64,000 nucleotides of DNA from the NCBI GenBank assembly GCA_018287875.1, contig JAGVVL010000009.1, positions 3,286,001-3,350,000 on the forward strand. The letters are read 5' to 3'. Each line of letters opens with the position of its first letter. Position 1 is the first letter of the stretch. Source of the stretch: Nigrospora sphaerica (lineage: Eukaryota > Ascomycota > Sordariomycetes > Amphisphaeriales > Apiosporaceae). Shown piece after piece: positions 13,401 to 24,937 of this stretch. The notes below the pieces were generated by a model. The model had not been told where the DNA came from and did no database searches. It saw only the letters and a list, made by a program, of their open reading frames with translations. The position numbers were made by a program, and so were the translations under genes.

Positions 13401-14400
13401 GGGAAATTCGTCGCAGTATCCCAGTCACTTGAAGAATGTCTTTGTCAGTCGGACCATCTCGTCGCCTGCCGGGGCCCGATGTAAGGGAAGGAATAGGGGA
13501 AAAGTAGAGTAAACCCGAAAAAAATACCCAAGGATTGTTTTTAAAGGGGTGACTTGAGCCCGGGCCGAGACTTGTCCATAATTGGCGGTACAAAGCACCA
13601 GTATTCGTGTGGACTGCGGGTAAATGCTCACATACACGAACGGGAAGCTAACCGTTCGGCTACGAGGCTCCCTCTCGTCGTCGTAGGAGCAGATCTTACG
13701 GACACTTTTCTATCGGGTCGATTCAAAACGGCCAAGGTAAAGTCTCTACGCTGCTGGCAAGTTCCATTCGCCAGCGTCAACGACGTGCGCCTGCGCGCTG
13801 GGGTCTTGGTGCATCTACTCGTTGACGGACATACACGTCACAGAGCGACCAAATGAAACCTGCCCCGTGGCATAGGCTCGGTGGTGGCCACCATGCCCGT
13901 CTGCTCACAGCTGCGCCCGTGTGGTTGGAGGTAAGGAGGGAAAATACCGGCCAACTCTGCTGCAATGAGAGCGGTAGCTTGCAGGCTGGGAACCGCGCGT
14001 CTTTTCACTTAACCCAAGAGCACCTGATGTCACATCGGGACCCTCGCTCCTGCTATCGTTAAGTTATATTGCTTGGACCAATTGTAGATCGCACCCTCGG
14101 TTTACATCGGCTTCATGTTGCGTTTGTTTTTTCAATTGCTCTATTCATGCTGGTTCTGCTCGCTTTGTTCATGCTAACGAGAAGAAGAAAAGAGACGTTA
14201 CTGTAGGATAATGGCTTTTAAACCGGGACATAAGGCGTTATGGCCTCCTCTGAGATCCTCCCGCTATTACGTAGATCGCCCGCACAGCTCTTGGCGTTCT
14301 CCGACGTCGGGAGTGGGGATGCCGTACGCGAAATAGCTCGTCCGGGTGATTGATAGGACCTGTCACCATTGCAAACCCAAGCCGAGTTGATTTGGCGACC
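10499..14400. other. 3.9-kb gene-free stretch between the two SDR genes
   Basis: I find no supported gene on either strand. The long minus-strand frame at 10933-11907 has no family match and codon use unlike the neighbours. The left part is rich in G and C homopolymer runs (see the G-rich tract at 10834) and in CT repeats at 11681-11700. The right part, from about 13000, is more mixed. It includes the promoters of both SDR genes, which are transcribed away from each other. Confidence 0.5.
10834..10877 (+). other. G-quadruplex-type G-rich tract followed by an 11-C run
   Basis: Four G runs of 6, 5, 3 and 4 separated by single A residues occupy 10834-10854, followed after a short GC spacer by 11 consecutive C at 10867-10877. 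The first part fits the canonical G-quadruplex pattern with one-base loops. The C run could instead pair back on the G tract. It sits about 340 bases upstream of the SDR start at 10498. Confidence 0.7.
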
Positions 14401-15388
14401 ATGTCGAGCCTCGCAGGAAAGGTCGTCTTGCTTACAGGAGCTGGCAGTGGCATAGGGTAGGGTCCAAAATAGCCTTATTCCTCCTGCACCGATCGATGGG
14501 AAATCTATAGCTGACCCGAACCCCCCGCCAGGCAAGCCACGGCCGTGAAGCTCGATCAGCTCGGCGCCCGCCTCGCCCTTACGGATGTGAGCCGGGACGG
14601 TCTCGACAAGACTCTGGGCCTTATCGGCGGCGACAAAGGCCGGCATTACGCCCACGTCTTGGACGTGTCAAAGCCCGACGAAGTGGCGGGCCAAGTCGCC
14701 GCCATCGTTGCCCATTTTGGTCGTATCGACCATGTTTTCAACTGCGCCGGCATCAACCCGACCGCGATGCCCCTGACCGACTGCACCGATGACTACTACG
14801 ATAGGCTGATGGCCGTGAACTTGAAGGGCGTGTTCAGCGTCACCAAGGCCACCATGCGGCACATGACGGCGCCGGGGGGCAGCTACGTCAACGTCTCATC
14901 CATCATGGGTTTGCACGCCGGCAACGGTTCGGCCATCTATTGCGCTACGAAATGGGGTGAGTGGCCGCCTTCTACAGCATCTTCCGCCTGGCCTTTCCTA
15001 GGCGAGGGTCGGTCGTCGAGGGTGACCAGGCACCGACCTCTTGATACGGGGACGCGAGGCCTGTTGCGAGACGTGTTCATAACCCGTGCTGACTCTTCCC
15101 CCCCCCCCCACAGGTCTCATTGGCTTCAGCAAGTCCATGGCCCTCGAACTGGGGCCCAAGGGCGTACGGGTCAACGTCGTGGCGCCCGGCTACATACGTA
15201 CGCCGACGAATGCAGGCGTGATGCTGGGCACAGAAGCTGCGATTAGGAACATGGAGCAGGCCAACAGCCTGGGCCGAATGGGAACGCCCGAGGAAATTGC
15301 CGACGTGGTTGTTTTCCTAATGAGCACCGAGGCAAGGTACATGAATGGCAGCGTCGTGGAAGTTGATGGTATGCTCAACGCGCAGTGA
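14401..15388 (+). CDS. Short-chain dehydrogenase/reductase (FabG-like)
   Basis: Three exons, 14401-14456, 14532-14956 and 15114-15388, give 251 residues, the usual length of a classical SDR. Introns are 75 nt (gtaggg, branch gctgacc) and 157 nt (gtgagt to cccacag). The first intron falls inside the cofactor loop TGAGSGIG (residues 12-19), so the 19-residue first exon is easy to miss. Other motifs are NCAGIN, the catalytic Ser in NVSSIMG, and YCATK with Tyr155 and Lys159. The C-terminal VNVVAPGYIRTPTN and VVEVDGML are typical. It is an NAD(P)-dependent oxidoreductase of unknown substrate, related to 3-oxoacyl-ACP reductases and to 2,5-dichloro-2,5-cyclohexadiene-1,4-diol dehydrogenase-type enzymes. 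No neighbour suggests a pathway. Confidence 0.9.
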
Positions 15389-16132
15389 GAGGCTATAGAG
15401 AGCTGCTATACTGAAAATAGGTACTGATTGTGGAGCGTTGAGCCGACTGGACCAGAAGACTGATATTGATGATGACGAGACATTTGACTAGGTGGTTATT
15501 TAACCGCACCCCAGTACCTCCTTTGCGTACTTTAACCCAGTGTAAGTAAAGGTGCCCAGAGTCACATGCTTGAGTAGTAAGTACTTATTGAGAACGGAGA
15601 GGGGCAGTGGCATCATTTAATTCCTTCTTTGACTGAACCGTGGGTCCCTACATCCTGCAGAAGGAACACGAGTGTTGTCGCCAGACAATTGTAAGCGTAC
15701 AGTACGTAACACCAGCAGAACATACACAGCTTGAGGTATAGGGGACAATGTAAGGGCTGAGGAGCTGAAATGGACGCTGGAAACTGAGGTCAACCAACGA
15801 ATAGCTCTTAGGTACCCTCAACGGCAGGCATTGTCCTTATCGGAATAACCGTGGCCCGAGCGCCAAGCCCAGCTTGGAGTCGCGATAACACCTGCCTGAC
15901 ATGGAGCTAAACTGACCTACCCCAAGGAAAGCTAGAGCTCCAGCCCCACGCGGGTATTCGTACACCTGGAGGACACTGAGCACCCAATTACTCGCGTTGT
16001 AGCGCACCTCATCTTTACCGCGTGCCGGCACCGACGACGACGGCGCTTCTCGGACACCTCCAAAGCACCACCTACGCATGATCACCGTATCCTGAGCACC
16101 GGCCTCGGATATAGGCCACCAGCGTCGCCAAC
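15389..16132. promoter_or_regulatory. Intergenic: EMC1 promoter region
   Basis: No gene is supported. The stretch holds the SDR 3' UTR and the promoter and leader of EMC1. No clear TATA box was seen. Confidence 0.35.
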
Positions 16133-19088
16133 ATGCATCTGTCCGTCGCAGCCCTCTCGGCGCTCCTGGCGCTGCCTGCGGCAGTGCGCGCCGTCTTCCA
16201 GGACGAGGTCGGCCACGTCGACTACCACTACGAGCTCCTCGGCCTCCCCCAGCGCGAAACCACCTTCTTTCACCGCCCGAGGCGGCAGGAGAAAGCCAGT
16301 CTGCTCTACACCCTCAGCGATCTGGGCGTGCTGGGCGCCGTCAACCCCAGCAGCAGCGCCGTCGTCTGGCGCCAGCTGCTGCAGGGCAACGTCACCAACG
16401 GCGGCGGCCACCTGCGCGCCGGCGAGGATGCTTCATGGGTCGCGAGCGCCATGGGCAGCTCCGTCCGGACCTGGGACGCCTCGACCGGTCGCAACATCTG
16501 GTCCCTCGACTTCGACGGCCGCGCCAAGGATCTCGAGATCATGGAGCTGACCGAGAGCGGCGAGAAGGACGTCCTGGTGCTCTACGAGGACGTGGGCGAG
16601 ACCGTCGCCCGAAGGATAGATGGCGCCAAGGGCCACGTGGTCTGGGAGTTCCGGTCCATCAGCGACGACGTCCCCCTCCAGGTCAGCACCAGCACCGACA
16701 AGGTCTTTGTCGTGAGTCTGCACGGGTCGCCGCTCTCGTACACCCTGAAGGTGACGGTGCTGGACACGCTGACGGGCAAACGCGTCGACGAGATCAACGC
16801 CAGCACAAAGGGAGAGGTCCAGAGCGAGGAGGATGTCAAGTTCGTCGGATCCAACTTGGCTGCTCCCATTGTGGCTTGGACCGACAATGCCACCACGAAG
16901 CTGAAGGTCAACGTTCTCGGCACCAAGGGCAAGCAGGAGTTCCCTCTCCCGGCCGGCACCCGGAGTGTGGAGATCCACGCCCCGCACCACGTGCCTTCGC
17001 ACCCTCACTTCCTGGTTCAGAGCCGTACGAAAACGGCCAACAAGGCCGACGTATTCCACGTCGACCTCAAGAGCAACGCCATCACCAAGGCCTACGACTT
17101 GCCCCTCCTAGAAGGCGAGAGCGCCTTTTCTACGAGCTCCTCGGGCTCCAACGTCTACTTTACCCGCGTCACGCCCGAGGAAGTCATCGTCATGTCCTCC
17201 ATCTCGCATGGTGTATTAGGACGGTGGCCGCTGAAAGGCGGCGAGCCCAAGTCGGGCGCTCTTCACGCCGTGTCCGAGGTCATCAAGAAGGCCGAGGAGA
17301 ACTATGTTGTCCGGTCTGCTGTCGTTACCGACGCTGATGACTGGGTTATGGTCCGCAATGGAGACGTGGCTTGGACTCGCCCAGAAGGGTTGAGCGGCGC
17401 TGTTGCCGCCACCTGGGCCGAGATCCCGGAGTCCGAAGATCTCGCTAAAACGCTCGAGGCTGAGGCGCACAGCAACCCTTGGGAAGCGTACATCCACCGC
17501 GTCAGCCGGCACATCAACGATCTCCAACATCTGCCGGCCTATCTACAGGAGGTCCCCGTGCGCTTGATCAACAGCATCATGGGCACCGAGACGGCCAAAG
17601 ACAACACCGGGTTGACGCGAGACAGCTTTGGCTTCAACAAACTGGTAGTCCTCGCTACGAAGCGAGGGAAGCTGTACGGCCTGGACGCTGGAAACCAGGG
17701 CCGCATTGTGTGGTCCAAGTCGGCCCACGAGACCCCTTCCACTAAGCCGTGGGACGTCAAGGCAATCCACGCCGACGACGCCAAGGGTGTCGTCACAGTT
17801 CGGGGCGCCAACGGTGAATTCATCATTGTCAAGTCCGACACTGGCAAGACCGTCGACACCATGGGCCCCGGGCTGTGGCCCCCGGTTCAGAGCACTGCGG
17901 CCGTGGACAGTGATGCTGGACCATGGCTTTTGCCCATCGGCATCGATGGTGATATTAGCGACATCCCCCTTGCCTGGGCACCCAAGCAAACGGTCGTCGT
18001 ACGCGCCGGGAACGAACTGAGGGGTGTCATTTTCGAGCCCAAGGGCGAGCAAGCTGTCGACGTTCCCACGTGGACGTTTACCCCGTCCGCAGGCCAGACT
18101 ATTGTCCACGTGAAGGCGAGATCGATTCACGACCCCATTGCATCCATCGGCCGCGTGTTGGGTGACAGGAGCGTCAAGTACAAGTATCTCAACCCCAACG
18201 CGCTGGTCGTAGCCACCATCAACGAGCAGGCCAAGACTCTCACTACCTACCTCCTGGACACGGTCTCGGGCGAGGTTTTGTCCTCGGCCACCTACGAGGG
18301 TGTGGATCCCAACAAGGACGTTTCGTGTGCCATTGCTGAGAACTGGTTCGCCTGCTCTTTCTTCGGAGAGTACAACCTTCGCGACTCGGAGACCCAGCAC
18401 GTCAAGGGCTACCAGCTGGCTGTCACCGACCTGTACGAGTCGGAGCTTGCCAACGACCGCGGACCCCTGGGCGATGCTCCCAACTTTTCGGCCCTGGACC
18501 CAGTCGACACGCCTACCGGCCCTGTCCTACCGTCGGCTGTCTCCAAGACATTCGTACTCCCCGGCCATATTACGTCGCTCACAGTGACACAGACGAGGCA
18601 GGGTATCACGACGCGTCAATTGCTAGCCTATGTCCCTGATTCCCATTCCATCACCGGTATCCCGCGTGCGCTCATGGAGCCTCGTCGGGTGGTGGGTCGG
18701 GATCCCACGGCGGCCGAGGTGGAAGAAGGCCTGAGCAAATACTCGCCCGTTATCGAGTTTGACCCTAGATCTATGATCACGCACGAGCGCGACGTCATTG
18801 GCATCCAGGACATCATTGCCGCGCCCGCTTCCTTGGAAAGTACCAGCCTCGTGTTTGCTTACGGCATCGACGTTTTCGGTACCCGAGTGGCACCGAGTAT
18901 GCCGTTCGACATCTTGGGCAAGGGCTTCAACAAGGTGAGCCTGATCGGCACGGTATTGGCCCTGACGGCTGGAGTCATGGCGCTCGGCCCGATGGTAAGT
19001 TTCCCGCCCAAGACGCCTCCTGCCTTTACTGACCCTCGTCAAGGTCCGCAAGAAACAGATCAACCTGCGATGGGAAGCCCCCACCTAA
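16133..19088 (+). CDS. EMC1: ER membrane protein complex subunit 1
   Basis: Two exons, 16133-18994 and 19044-19088, give 968 residues. The first 20 residues (MHLSVAALSALLALPAAVRA) are a signal peptide. A very long lumenal part follows, with PQQ/beta-propeller-like repeats near the N-terminus (for example SSAVVWRQLL and GRNIWSLDFDG). The conserved C-terminal EMC1 domain runs from about residue 740 and includes SKTFVLPGHITSLTVT and YGIDVFGTRVAPSMPFD. A single membrane helix near 931-952 is followed by a short cytosolic tail. The last exon is only 45 nt and supplies the basic tail VRKKQINLRWEAPT; it is reached by a 49-nt intron with branch ttactgacc and an AAG acceptor. Reading through the intron would replace that tail with unrelated residues. 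EMC inserts tail-anchored and multi-pass membrane proteins. Confidence 0.93.
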
Positions 19089-19975
19089 AGGCAGCATTTC
19101 ATATATCCTACTGACCCGGTGCTGTACGCCGCAAACGAATACGATGTCAATACGATGTGTATTCTATGATAATATATTCAATCACCCTACCTTTGCGGGA
19201 TGCAACAATATGTGGCCTACAACATTATCAGCAACCGGTTTGCTCTGGTGGAATACCATCTGCCGTGGCCCCACGCCTATCCTTCTAGCTAGGTGATGAT
19301 GGAAGGTTTGCCCGGGTCGCCGGGGTCCACTCGTCTGGGCCGAGCCCGGTTCAGTGCGCCAATGTTTGCTTGAGCATGGCGCAGTTTGTCGGCGAGCCGG
19401 AATGTCTGATAGATGCATTAGAGCCGGACTAGGGGAGTGTGATGTCAAACAGTTTGTGACAACGCAGAGCAGAAAACATTCCTTATGCCCAGTCCTTCCC
19501 GACAGCAAGAAGCGCTTCTACATGCAGCGCAAACAACTTATACTGGGGCGGGGATGAGGGCGATTGTGATTTAGAGTACCATCGTCATGCCGGGTACGCA
19601 AACTACTTTTGTATGTGTTGGGTATTCGCACCATGGCACCCGCGACGGCACTCTTGGAAATTTTCTGGGCCCCTGACTTCCATGACGGGAGCAACCCTCA
19701 CACTCTTCATCCCATGGCCCCTAAATGGAAGCCTGGGACTGCAATCCATGGTCCATAATTGGAAGCCTGCGATTTCACTCTATCGGCCGTAACAGCACGT
19801 GAAGCCCGATTTGCAGTCATCAGCACTCATGCACTTGCTTCCCACCTCATGGTTTGCTGACGAGCAGTTTCCAAGCCGTCTGTGCAATCCTACGGATACG
19901 GTACTCTGCACCCCAAACGCCACGCGGAGCGCGTTCGCACTTACCAAGAAGAGACCAGGGAGCACCCTGACCAAA
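19089..19975. promoter_or_regulatory. Intergenic: promoter of the Hce2 effector gene
   Basis: No gene is supported. Just upstream of the effector gene is an imperfect tandem repeat of about 28 bases (19712-19739 and 19746-19773). Confidence 0.35.
19712..19773 (+). repeat. Imperfect direct repeat, two copies
   Basis: Two copies begin with ccatgg at 19712 and 19746 and share ccatgg, then ggaagcctg and ga at matching positions, with a spacing of 34 bases. They lie about 200 bases upstream of the effector ATG, so they could be regulatory or just local duplication. Confidence 0.6.
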
Positions 19976-20654
19976 ATGCGTCGTTCTCTTGTTCTTGCTG
20001 GCCTCGCCATCTTGCAAATCGTTGGAGCCGTCCCGATTGATACCGCTGAGCCAGCGATGAACCACCACAACTTCACCATGCCGGATGGCACTGTCGTGCC
20101 GGTCCAGCTCCTACCCGGCATAGAATTTGTACCCAAGCCTGAGCACGGCGAGTCCACATCCAGCATCACGAAGCGTCTCCGCTGGAGAGCCGGAAACGGC
20201 GATACCTGCCAAACAGCCCTCAACTACCCTCTCGTCGACAAGACCACCACTGGCTCGCCCTGGGTGAGTGATTGTGAAGCGGTAGCCGCTATGGCCTCGG
20301 ATCCCAAGAACCAGGTGCGCTCCCCGCCCCCCGACGGTGGCACGAGATGTGCGCAGGTGGCCTGCCTTCTCTTTTCCTCTCCCCAGGGATACTTCTTGGC
20401 CCTTCAGGGCGGGGACCTTCGGGCCAACGGCGACTGGTGCCGCCTCATGTATCACGGCACTTGCGTCTTTGGCATCAAGTCCAAAACGGTGCTGGGTGCC
20501 AAGGGTCGGAAGCGAGGACATTGGCAACGCCATCAAGGATGCTCTGGCCCAGCCCGAACAGCACTACGATCGGATGCAGTGGGAGGGGACTTTTAAGTGC
20601 AAAAGCTCCGTCGACGACAGCGCCACGGTGCAGTGGGCCACCTTCCATTCCTAA
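19976..20654 (+). pseudogene. Secreted Hce2 (Ecp2-like) effector gene, reading frame broken
   Basis: Exons 19976-20314 and 20387-20654 flank a 72-nt intron (gtgcgc to ccccag). The predicted product starts with a clear signal peptide (MRRSLVLAGLAILQIVGA) and a short propeptide-like stretch ending in KR. The mature part carries five cysteines (contexts DTCQ, SDCEA, DWCRL, GTCVFG, FKCKS) spaced as in the Hce2 family, the homologues of the Cladosporium fulvum effector Ecp2. The frame that encodes the first four cysteines does not continue into the last part. The segment with VGSEDIGNAI and the fifth cysteine is in another frame, and the shift falls near 20503-20508, in a short G run. This is either a real one-base change that kills the gene or an assembly error. 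Ecp2-type proteins are apoplastic effectors in pathogens but also occur in saprotrophs; the role here is unknown. Confidence 0.72.
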
Positions 20655-21213
20655 GCCCTCGGTTCCGGCGGCGTGCCGCGAGGAGTCCCTGTACTATCAG
20701 GAAACCTTTGCTCACACAGTATTCGAAGGCGGTGGCTTGCGAAGCTTTACCAGACAATCAAAGGGGAGCCCGTAGAGCGTGTTGAGGGGACACTACGCGT
20801 TGCACCAAACACTCTCCGTACAGGCCGTGGGACACAGGTGGATACGGACTCGCAAGCGAGAGAGACGGCCCTTGAATCGAAGGTTTAGCCCCTCGAAACT
20901 CCATAAATCGCGTGGGGGCAGACCTCAGCGCAGTTGTCCAGTTTCAGAGGGTCGCCGTGGGTACCACTCGAGAATAAGACGGTCACGGATTTCGATCCTA
21001 CTACCTCGATCTATAGGTATAGCCCATGCTTTCAGCTAGGTTCTGATAGCTGTCCTGGGGTTACCAAATGCCCACCCTGTGTCGATGCGTGTGATCTCTG
21101 TGGTGTGATGCAACTGGTGCATCTGGCCGACTTGGTAACCCCCGCCGCTGTGAAGTTATAGTACATGGTTGGTCGCAAGGCTCATACACACTGCGCCGGG
21201 GTCCTGGGCAACA
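20655..21213. other. Intergenic between convergent genes
   Basis: No gene is supported. This is the shared 3' region of the effector locus and ATP12. Confidence 0.35.
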
Positions 21214-22374
21214 TTACTGTCTGCCCGTACCCGTAACCAGCAGGATGACGCTTCCGAGCTGGCGACGGACGTCCTCCTTCTCGACGTCGTGGGTGTCCTC
21301 GACTTCGCCCCAGTTCCCCGTCTGCCAGTCCACCTCGAGGCTGGCCGCCTTTGCCGCCCTCTCAATGTCGAATTGCTTCTCGCCCCCGCTGGCGTCGTCC
21401 CCAATGCCGGCGCCCACGGGGCCCTCGCTCCACTCCACGACGAGCCGGACGGCGTTAAGGAGGCTCTTGCCCGCCAGCACTCCGCGTTCCAGGCCGGCGA
21501 GCTCCCAGGCGTCAAGGCCCATGACCCAGCCCTCGATGATCTGGCGCGTGATGGCGCTCTGCTTCTTGGGCACGATGCTCTCGGCGTCGAGGACGGGCTG
21601 GATCTCGATGCCGGGCCAGACGCGGCTGGTGAGGAAGCCCACGACGTCCTCGCACGTGCGCTTCTGCATGTCGCGCAGCGTCTCCCGGCCGGGGACGCGG
21701 TCGTGCTCGGGCGGCGGCGGCGCCCAGCACAGGAGCGAGTCGGTGTCGAGGTAACGCATGACCATGCGGACGACGGCGGGGCGGATGGCGGCGGCGGCGT
21801 TGTCGTCGTCGGCGATGTCGAGGGCGCGGCAGACGAGGCTCGTGAGGGGGATGAGGTGGTGGCGCGTCGCCTCCTGGGCCGAGACGAGCATGTCCCACTC
21901 GAGGGCGAGGGCGTCGGCCAGCAGCGGCTTGGAGAGGGGCAGGCGCACGACGCGCTTGGTCGTCGGGTGGCGCAGCGGCCGCGCGTCGAGGTGCACCTCC
22001 CAGGCGCCGTCGACCTCGCGCACGTTGACGTCCTTCCAGAAGCGGCGGAGCAGCGGCTTCGGCGCCGCGGCCTCGGGCCCGCCGCCGGGCTTGGCCGCCT
22101 TGCGGTGCGCCGCCTGCGCCGCCCGGATGTCCTGGGCCCGGCGCAGGAGCTCGGCCTGCCGGCGCCGCCGCGACACGCGCTGCGCGGCGCTGTCGGCCGA
22201 CGGCACGGGCGGCTCGGGCGGCGGCCCGGCCCCGTGGATCGGGGCCACGTCGGCGGGCGCGATCGAGGTGCCGTGGATGCGGCGAGGGAAGGCGGCGGCG
22301 GTGGCGGTGGGCCGAGGGACGGCGAGGGCCCGTCCGGCGGCCAGGCGCAAGGCGATTCCGGCGGTCGGCTTCAT
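21214..22374 (-). CDS. ATP12: Mitochondrial ATP synthase F1 assembly factor ATP12
   Basis: A single-exon gene of 386 residues, start ATG at 22374. The N-terminus (MKPTAGIALRLAAGRALAVPR) is a mitochondrial presequence, followed by about 90 residues of low-complexity Ala/Pro/Arg sequence. The ATP12 domain begins at LLRRFWKDVNV and includes the family signatures VHLDARPLRHPTTK, ALEWDML and RHHLIPLTSL, then DTDSLLCWAP with the later EGWVMGLDAWELAGLE. ATP12 is the matrix chaperone that protects the F1 alpha subunit before it joins beta subunits. The gene shares a 1.35-kb divergent promoter with the zinc-finger gene at 23727. The later ATG choice is the only one that opens with the presequence; a longer upstream frame lacks plausible features. 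Confidence 0.94.
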   Translation of the reverse strand: MKPTAGIALRLAAGRALAVPRPTATAAAFPRRIHGTSIAPADVAPIHGAGPPPEPPVPSADSAAQRVSRRRRQAELLRRAQDIRAAQAAHRKAAKPGGGPEAAAPKPLLRRFWKDVNVREVDGAWEVHLDARPLRHPTTKRVVRLPLSKPLLADALALEWDMLVSAQEATRHHLIPLTSLVCRALDIADDDNAAAAIRPAVVRMVMRYLDTDSLLCWAPPPPEHDRVPGRETLRDMQKRTCEDVVGFLTSRVWPGIEIQPVLDAESIVPKKQSAITRQIIEGWVMGLDAWELAGLERGVLAGKSLLNAVRLVVEWSEGPVGAGIGDDASGGEKQFDIERAAKAASLEVDWQTGNWGEVEDTHDVEKEDVRRQLGSVILLVTGTGRQ

Positions 22375-23726
22375 TCTGAATGGGTTGCGGGCCAGTTTTC
22401 CAACGCAAGGGACGGGGGAAAATGTCGGGGAGCTGGGCGCGGCTGGACGGGCTAAATTATTTTCGAGCCGAGTCCGGGTGGCGGCGGATCCGGGGTAACG
22501 GGACGTGTGGAGCTTGTTGGCCCAAGCTCTCTGTCCACGGATACATGGTACCTGGAGATGTGCGATCCGATCCGGTCCGGCCGTTTCGATCCTTCTTAGA
22601 TAAAGCAAGTCCTGGGTGACTGGGTCCTCGTCCTCCAGCGTTGATGTCGTTCGTACCTATCTATCCCTCTATCACTGCAATCCTCGAGTTGCAAGGTACG
22701 TACGTACAACAGCCCCGCTCCTGTCAGGACGGCCTCCTTATCACGGCCATCGCCGCGCCATAGGTACGTCACCCGCCGCCCAGGACACGCAATGGCCCGA
22801 AAGGGTATCATGCTCAGGCTACCAAGACGGGATCCCGTGCTTGGTAAGGCAAGTCGGGCCCATTCACACAGGGCATGTTGGTATGCATATTGCGGCCATC
22901 GGGCGGTGTGATGCCCGGCTGTGTCGACCCGCAGGCTGGCTAGTCGGCATGACCTGCGCGGCCTCTCCTCCGCGTCGCCGTTATTTAAGCTGCATGTATC
23001 ACACTAGCTAGAAGCTGCCGCTTCGCCCCTGTCGAGTACTGCTTGGCACAGAGCCCGAGGTGATCACATTGATTGGGCCGCGGAGCTGAGCAGTTTCTGG
23101 CCAAGACGGCAGCGGCGAGTAGCAGCGTCGCGGCGGGGGGGACTAAAAAGCAGCTGCGATCTCCTCGTGGCTGACGCTGGATTGCCCACCCCGACTCTTT
23201 CACGCCCACCTTCGGTCGTCCAAGGCCCTGATCATGGCCATGCGGGTGCTTAAATACGACGGCTTCCCATCCCAATCCACCGCCCGGCATTCTGCATGTT
23301 TCTTCCTTTTCGATCCGTCTCTCCCCCGCTCACCTGCTCCACCATGGTTTGAGAGCTGCCTCTTCATCGTACCCGCCTTCTATCACTGGGCTATCCGGGC
23401 TTGGACGGCAGCCTTCGGCCTCCCGCCCACACGAATCCTCATTTCCCGTTCCGACGGCCGACGCCCCGTCCACAGGCGCTTGAGCTCAGTCCGTTCGAAA
23501 ACGAGTCGTGGAAGCGGGAAAAGAGCCCGCCATTCTCCGAGGTCTTGCAAATTTCAGACGGCAGAGACGTGGCAGGCCCCAAGGAGGATCATTGGCGCAA
23601 GGCTAGGGGGTCTATCAACCTCCAAGACTCGACAGCAAGGCCACCCAGCCCCCGAACCCGCTCCCCTAAAATATCGCTATAACCGAACACTCCTTCGAAG
23701 GGCTTCGATCCAGTGGGCATAAGAGC
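22375..23726. promoter_or_regulatory. Divergent promoter of ATP12 and the zinc-finger gene
   Basis: No gene is supported. A TATA-like TTAAATA lies at 23250-23256 on the plus strand, about 470 bases before the zinc-finger start. The repeated word gtacgtac occurs near 22695. Confidence 0.35.
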
Positions 23727-24937
23727 ATGCCGAGGAAGCGTCACAGGACGACCGGGAGCGGAGGGCACGTAAGCCCTCCGCCCCTCTCAGTCCTTGACAG
23801 AATCGTTTCCGAATTCAAAGCCTGCCTAGCATCGTCCTTCCCGCCCGAGCGGGACGGGGAGCTGGCCTGCCCTTTCGTGAAGCACAATCCCGAGGTCTAT
23901 AAGCATGTGGGGAACGCCTGCACTCAAACCGGCCACGCAAATATCAGCACTCTGAAGTAAGACACCTTACAGTGCAAGGCATAGTGATTGGCGCTGACCT
24001 TGGACCTAGGGAGCATATCAAGCGGGTGCATCTGTTGAAGTATAGCTGCCGTCGCTGCAAAAGCCGCTTCACAGAGAGTGAAACAAACCTGGCAGGCTGG
24101 AAGGAAAGGCACAAGTGTGACAGGACCCGGAAGCCACGGCAAAACTCCGAAGTGGAAATCACGACCGAGGAACAAGACGAGAGGTATCTCAATCTGAATT
24201 TTCGCGTGTCCGGGGCGCAAAACGGAGGAGAGGTGTTCAAACAGATCTTCCATGCACTCTGGCCCGAGATACCAAAAGCGGATATCCCCGACGGATACTT
24301 CAAGCCCGGGTTCTTCTATTCCATGCCCGTCATCACGGCCGCGCTGGAGAAGGCGGTGCAGAATCTCCGCGCGGGTGCCATATCTGATCAGAGCCCAAAC
24401 GAAACGCCGACTGGCGGATCATACATGGCTCCAGGGGCACCGGTCCCTCCTTCGACTCTGTCCCCTTTACCAATGCCATCGTCCCATACTCGGAGGTTCC
24501 TCTTTAACGATGCTCCTTATGCCGCTGGCTTGAATGGCTACGATGGCTCACACGTCGACATCACAGAAAGGGCGCCCCACCTTTTCGATCCTGACTTCAT
24601 TCTGGGAAATTCAAGGCTCGAACCCCAAGGCCCAGGTCTTCCCATCTCGCATCTGAATATCGAAACCCAACAGCACCCGGATCCGCCTCTTGACTCCTCG
24701 AAGGTTGCTCAGACGGTGAGCTTTGTGGACTCGGGATTCCAAAATGATGAACTAGACGAGATGAATACGGCGTACCCCCTGACAGAAGACACTTACCAGG
24801 GCCCACTGGAGCCTGACCCCGACTTCTTTTTGGACCATTGGCCATGGCCTCCTGCGGAACACACCGGAACCAACCTTTGCTTCGAGGACAATTCTGTGGA
24901 CGAGGAGGCTGACGAAGCTGTTTCACCGACATATTGA
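23727..24937 (+). CDS. C2H2-like zinc-finger protein, fungal-specific
   Basis: Two exons, 23727-23956 and 24010-24937, give 385 residues. The 53-nt intron (gtaaga, branch gctgacc, acceptor tag) interrupts the zinc-binding module, whose two halves join as TLKEHIKRVH. The module starts ACPFVKHNPEVY, has a second Cys in GNACTQ, then HIKRVH, then KYSCRRCKSRF and a final H/C pair in KERHKC. This CPF...C...H...H...C..C...H layout is common in large families of filamentous-fungal proteins, often close to NACHT or ankyrin genes, and is usually called a C2H2-type domain. The rest is Pro/Ser-rich and ends in a strongly acidic tail, as in a transcriptional activator. The basic start MPRKRHR may act in nuclear import. 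A regulatory role is an inference; targets are unknown. Confidence 0.8.

Noticed and set aside
13630..13680. tRNA-like stretch on the minus strand (GTAGCCGAACGGTTAGC)
   Set aside because: It resembles a D-arm, but the stem does not pair and no T-arm or acceptor stem follows at the right distance.
16133..19114. EMC1 as one uninterrupted 993-codon frame
   Set aside because: Reading through 18995-19043 gives an unrelated tail; splicing restores the expected basic C-terminus ending at 19088.
21169..22455. Plus-strand open frame of 428 codons
   Set aside because: It is the antisense shadow of ATP12, produced by the C/G-ending codons of the real gene.
24610..24640. B-box-like GGGGTTCGAG on the minus strand
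   Set aside because: Lies inside the coding sequence of the zinc-finger protein and has no matching A box or acceptor stem.
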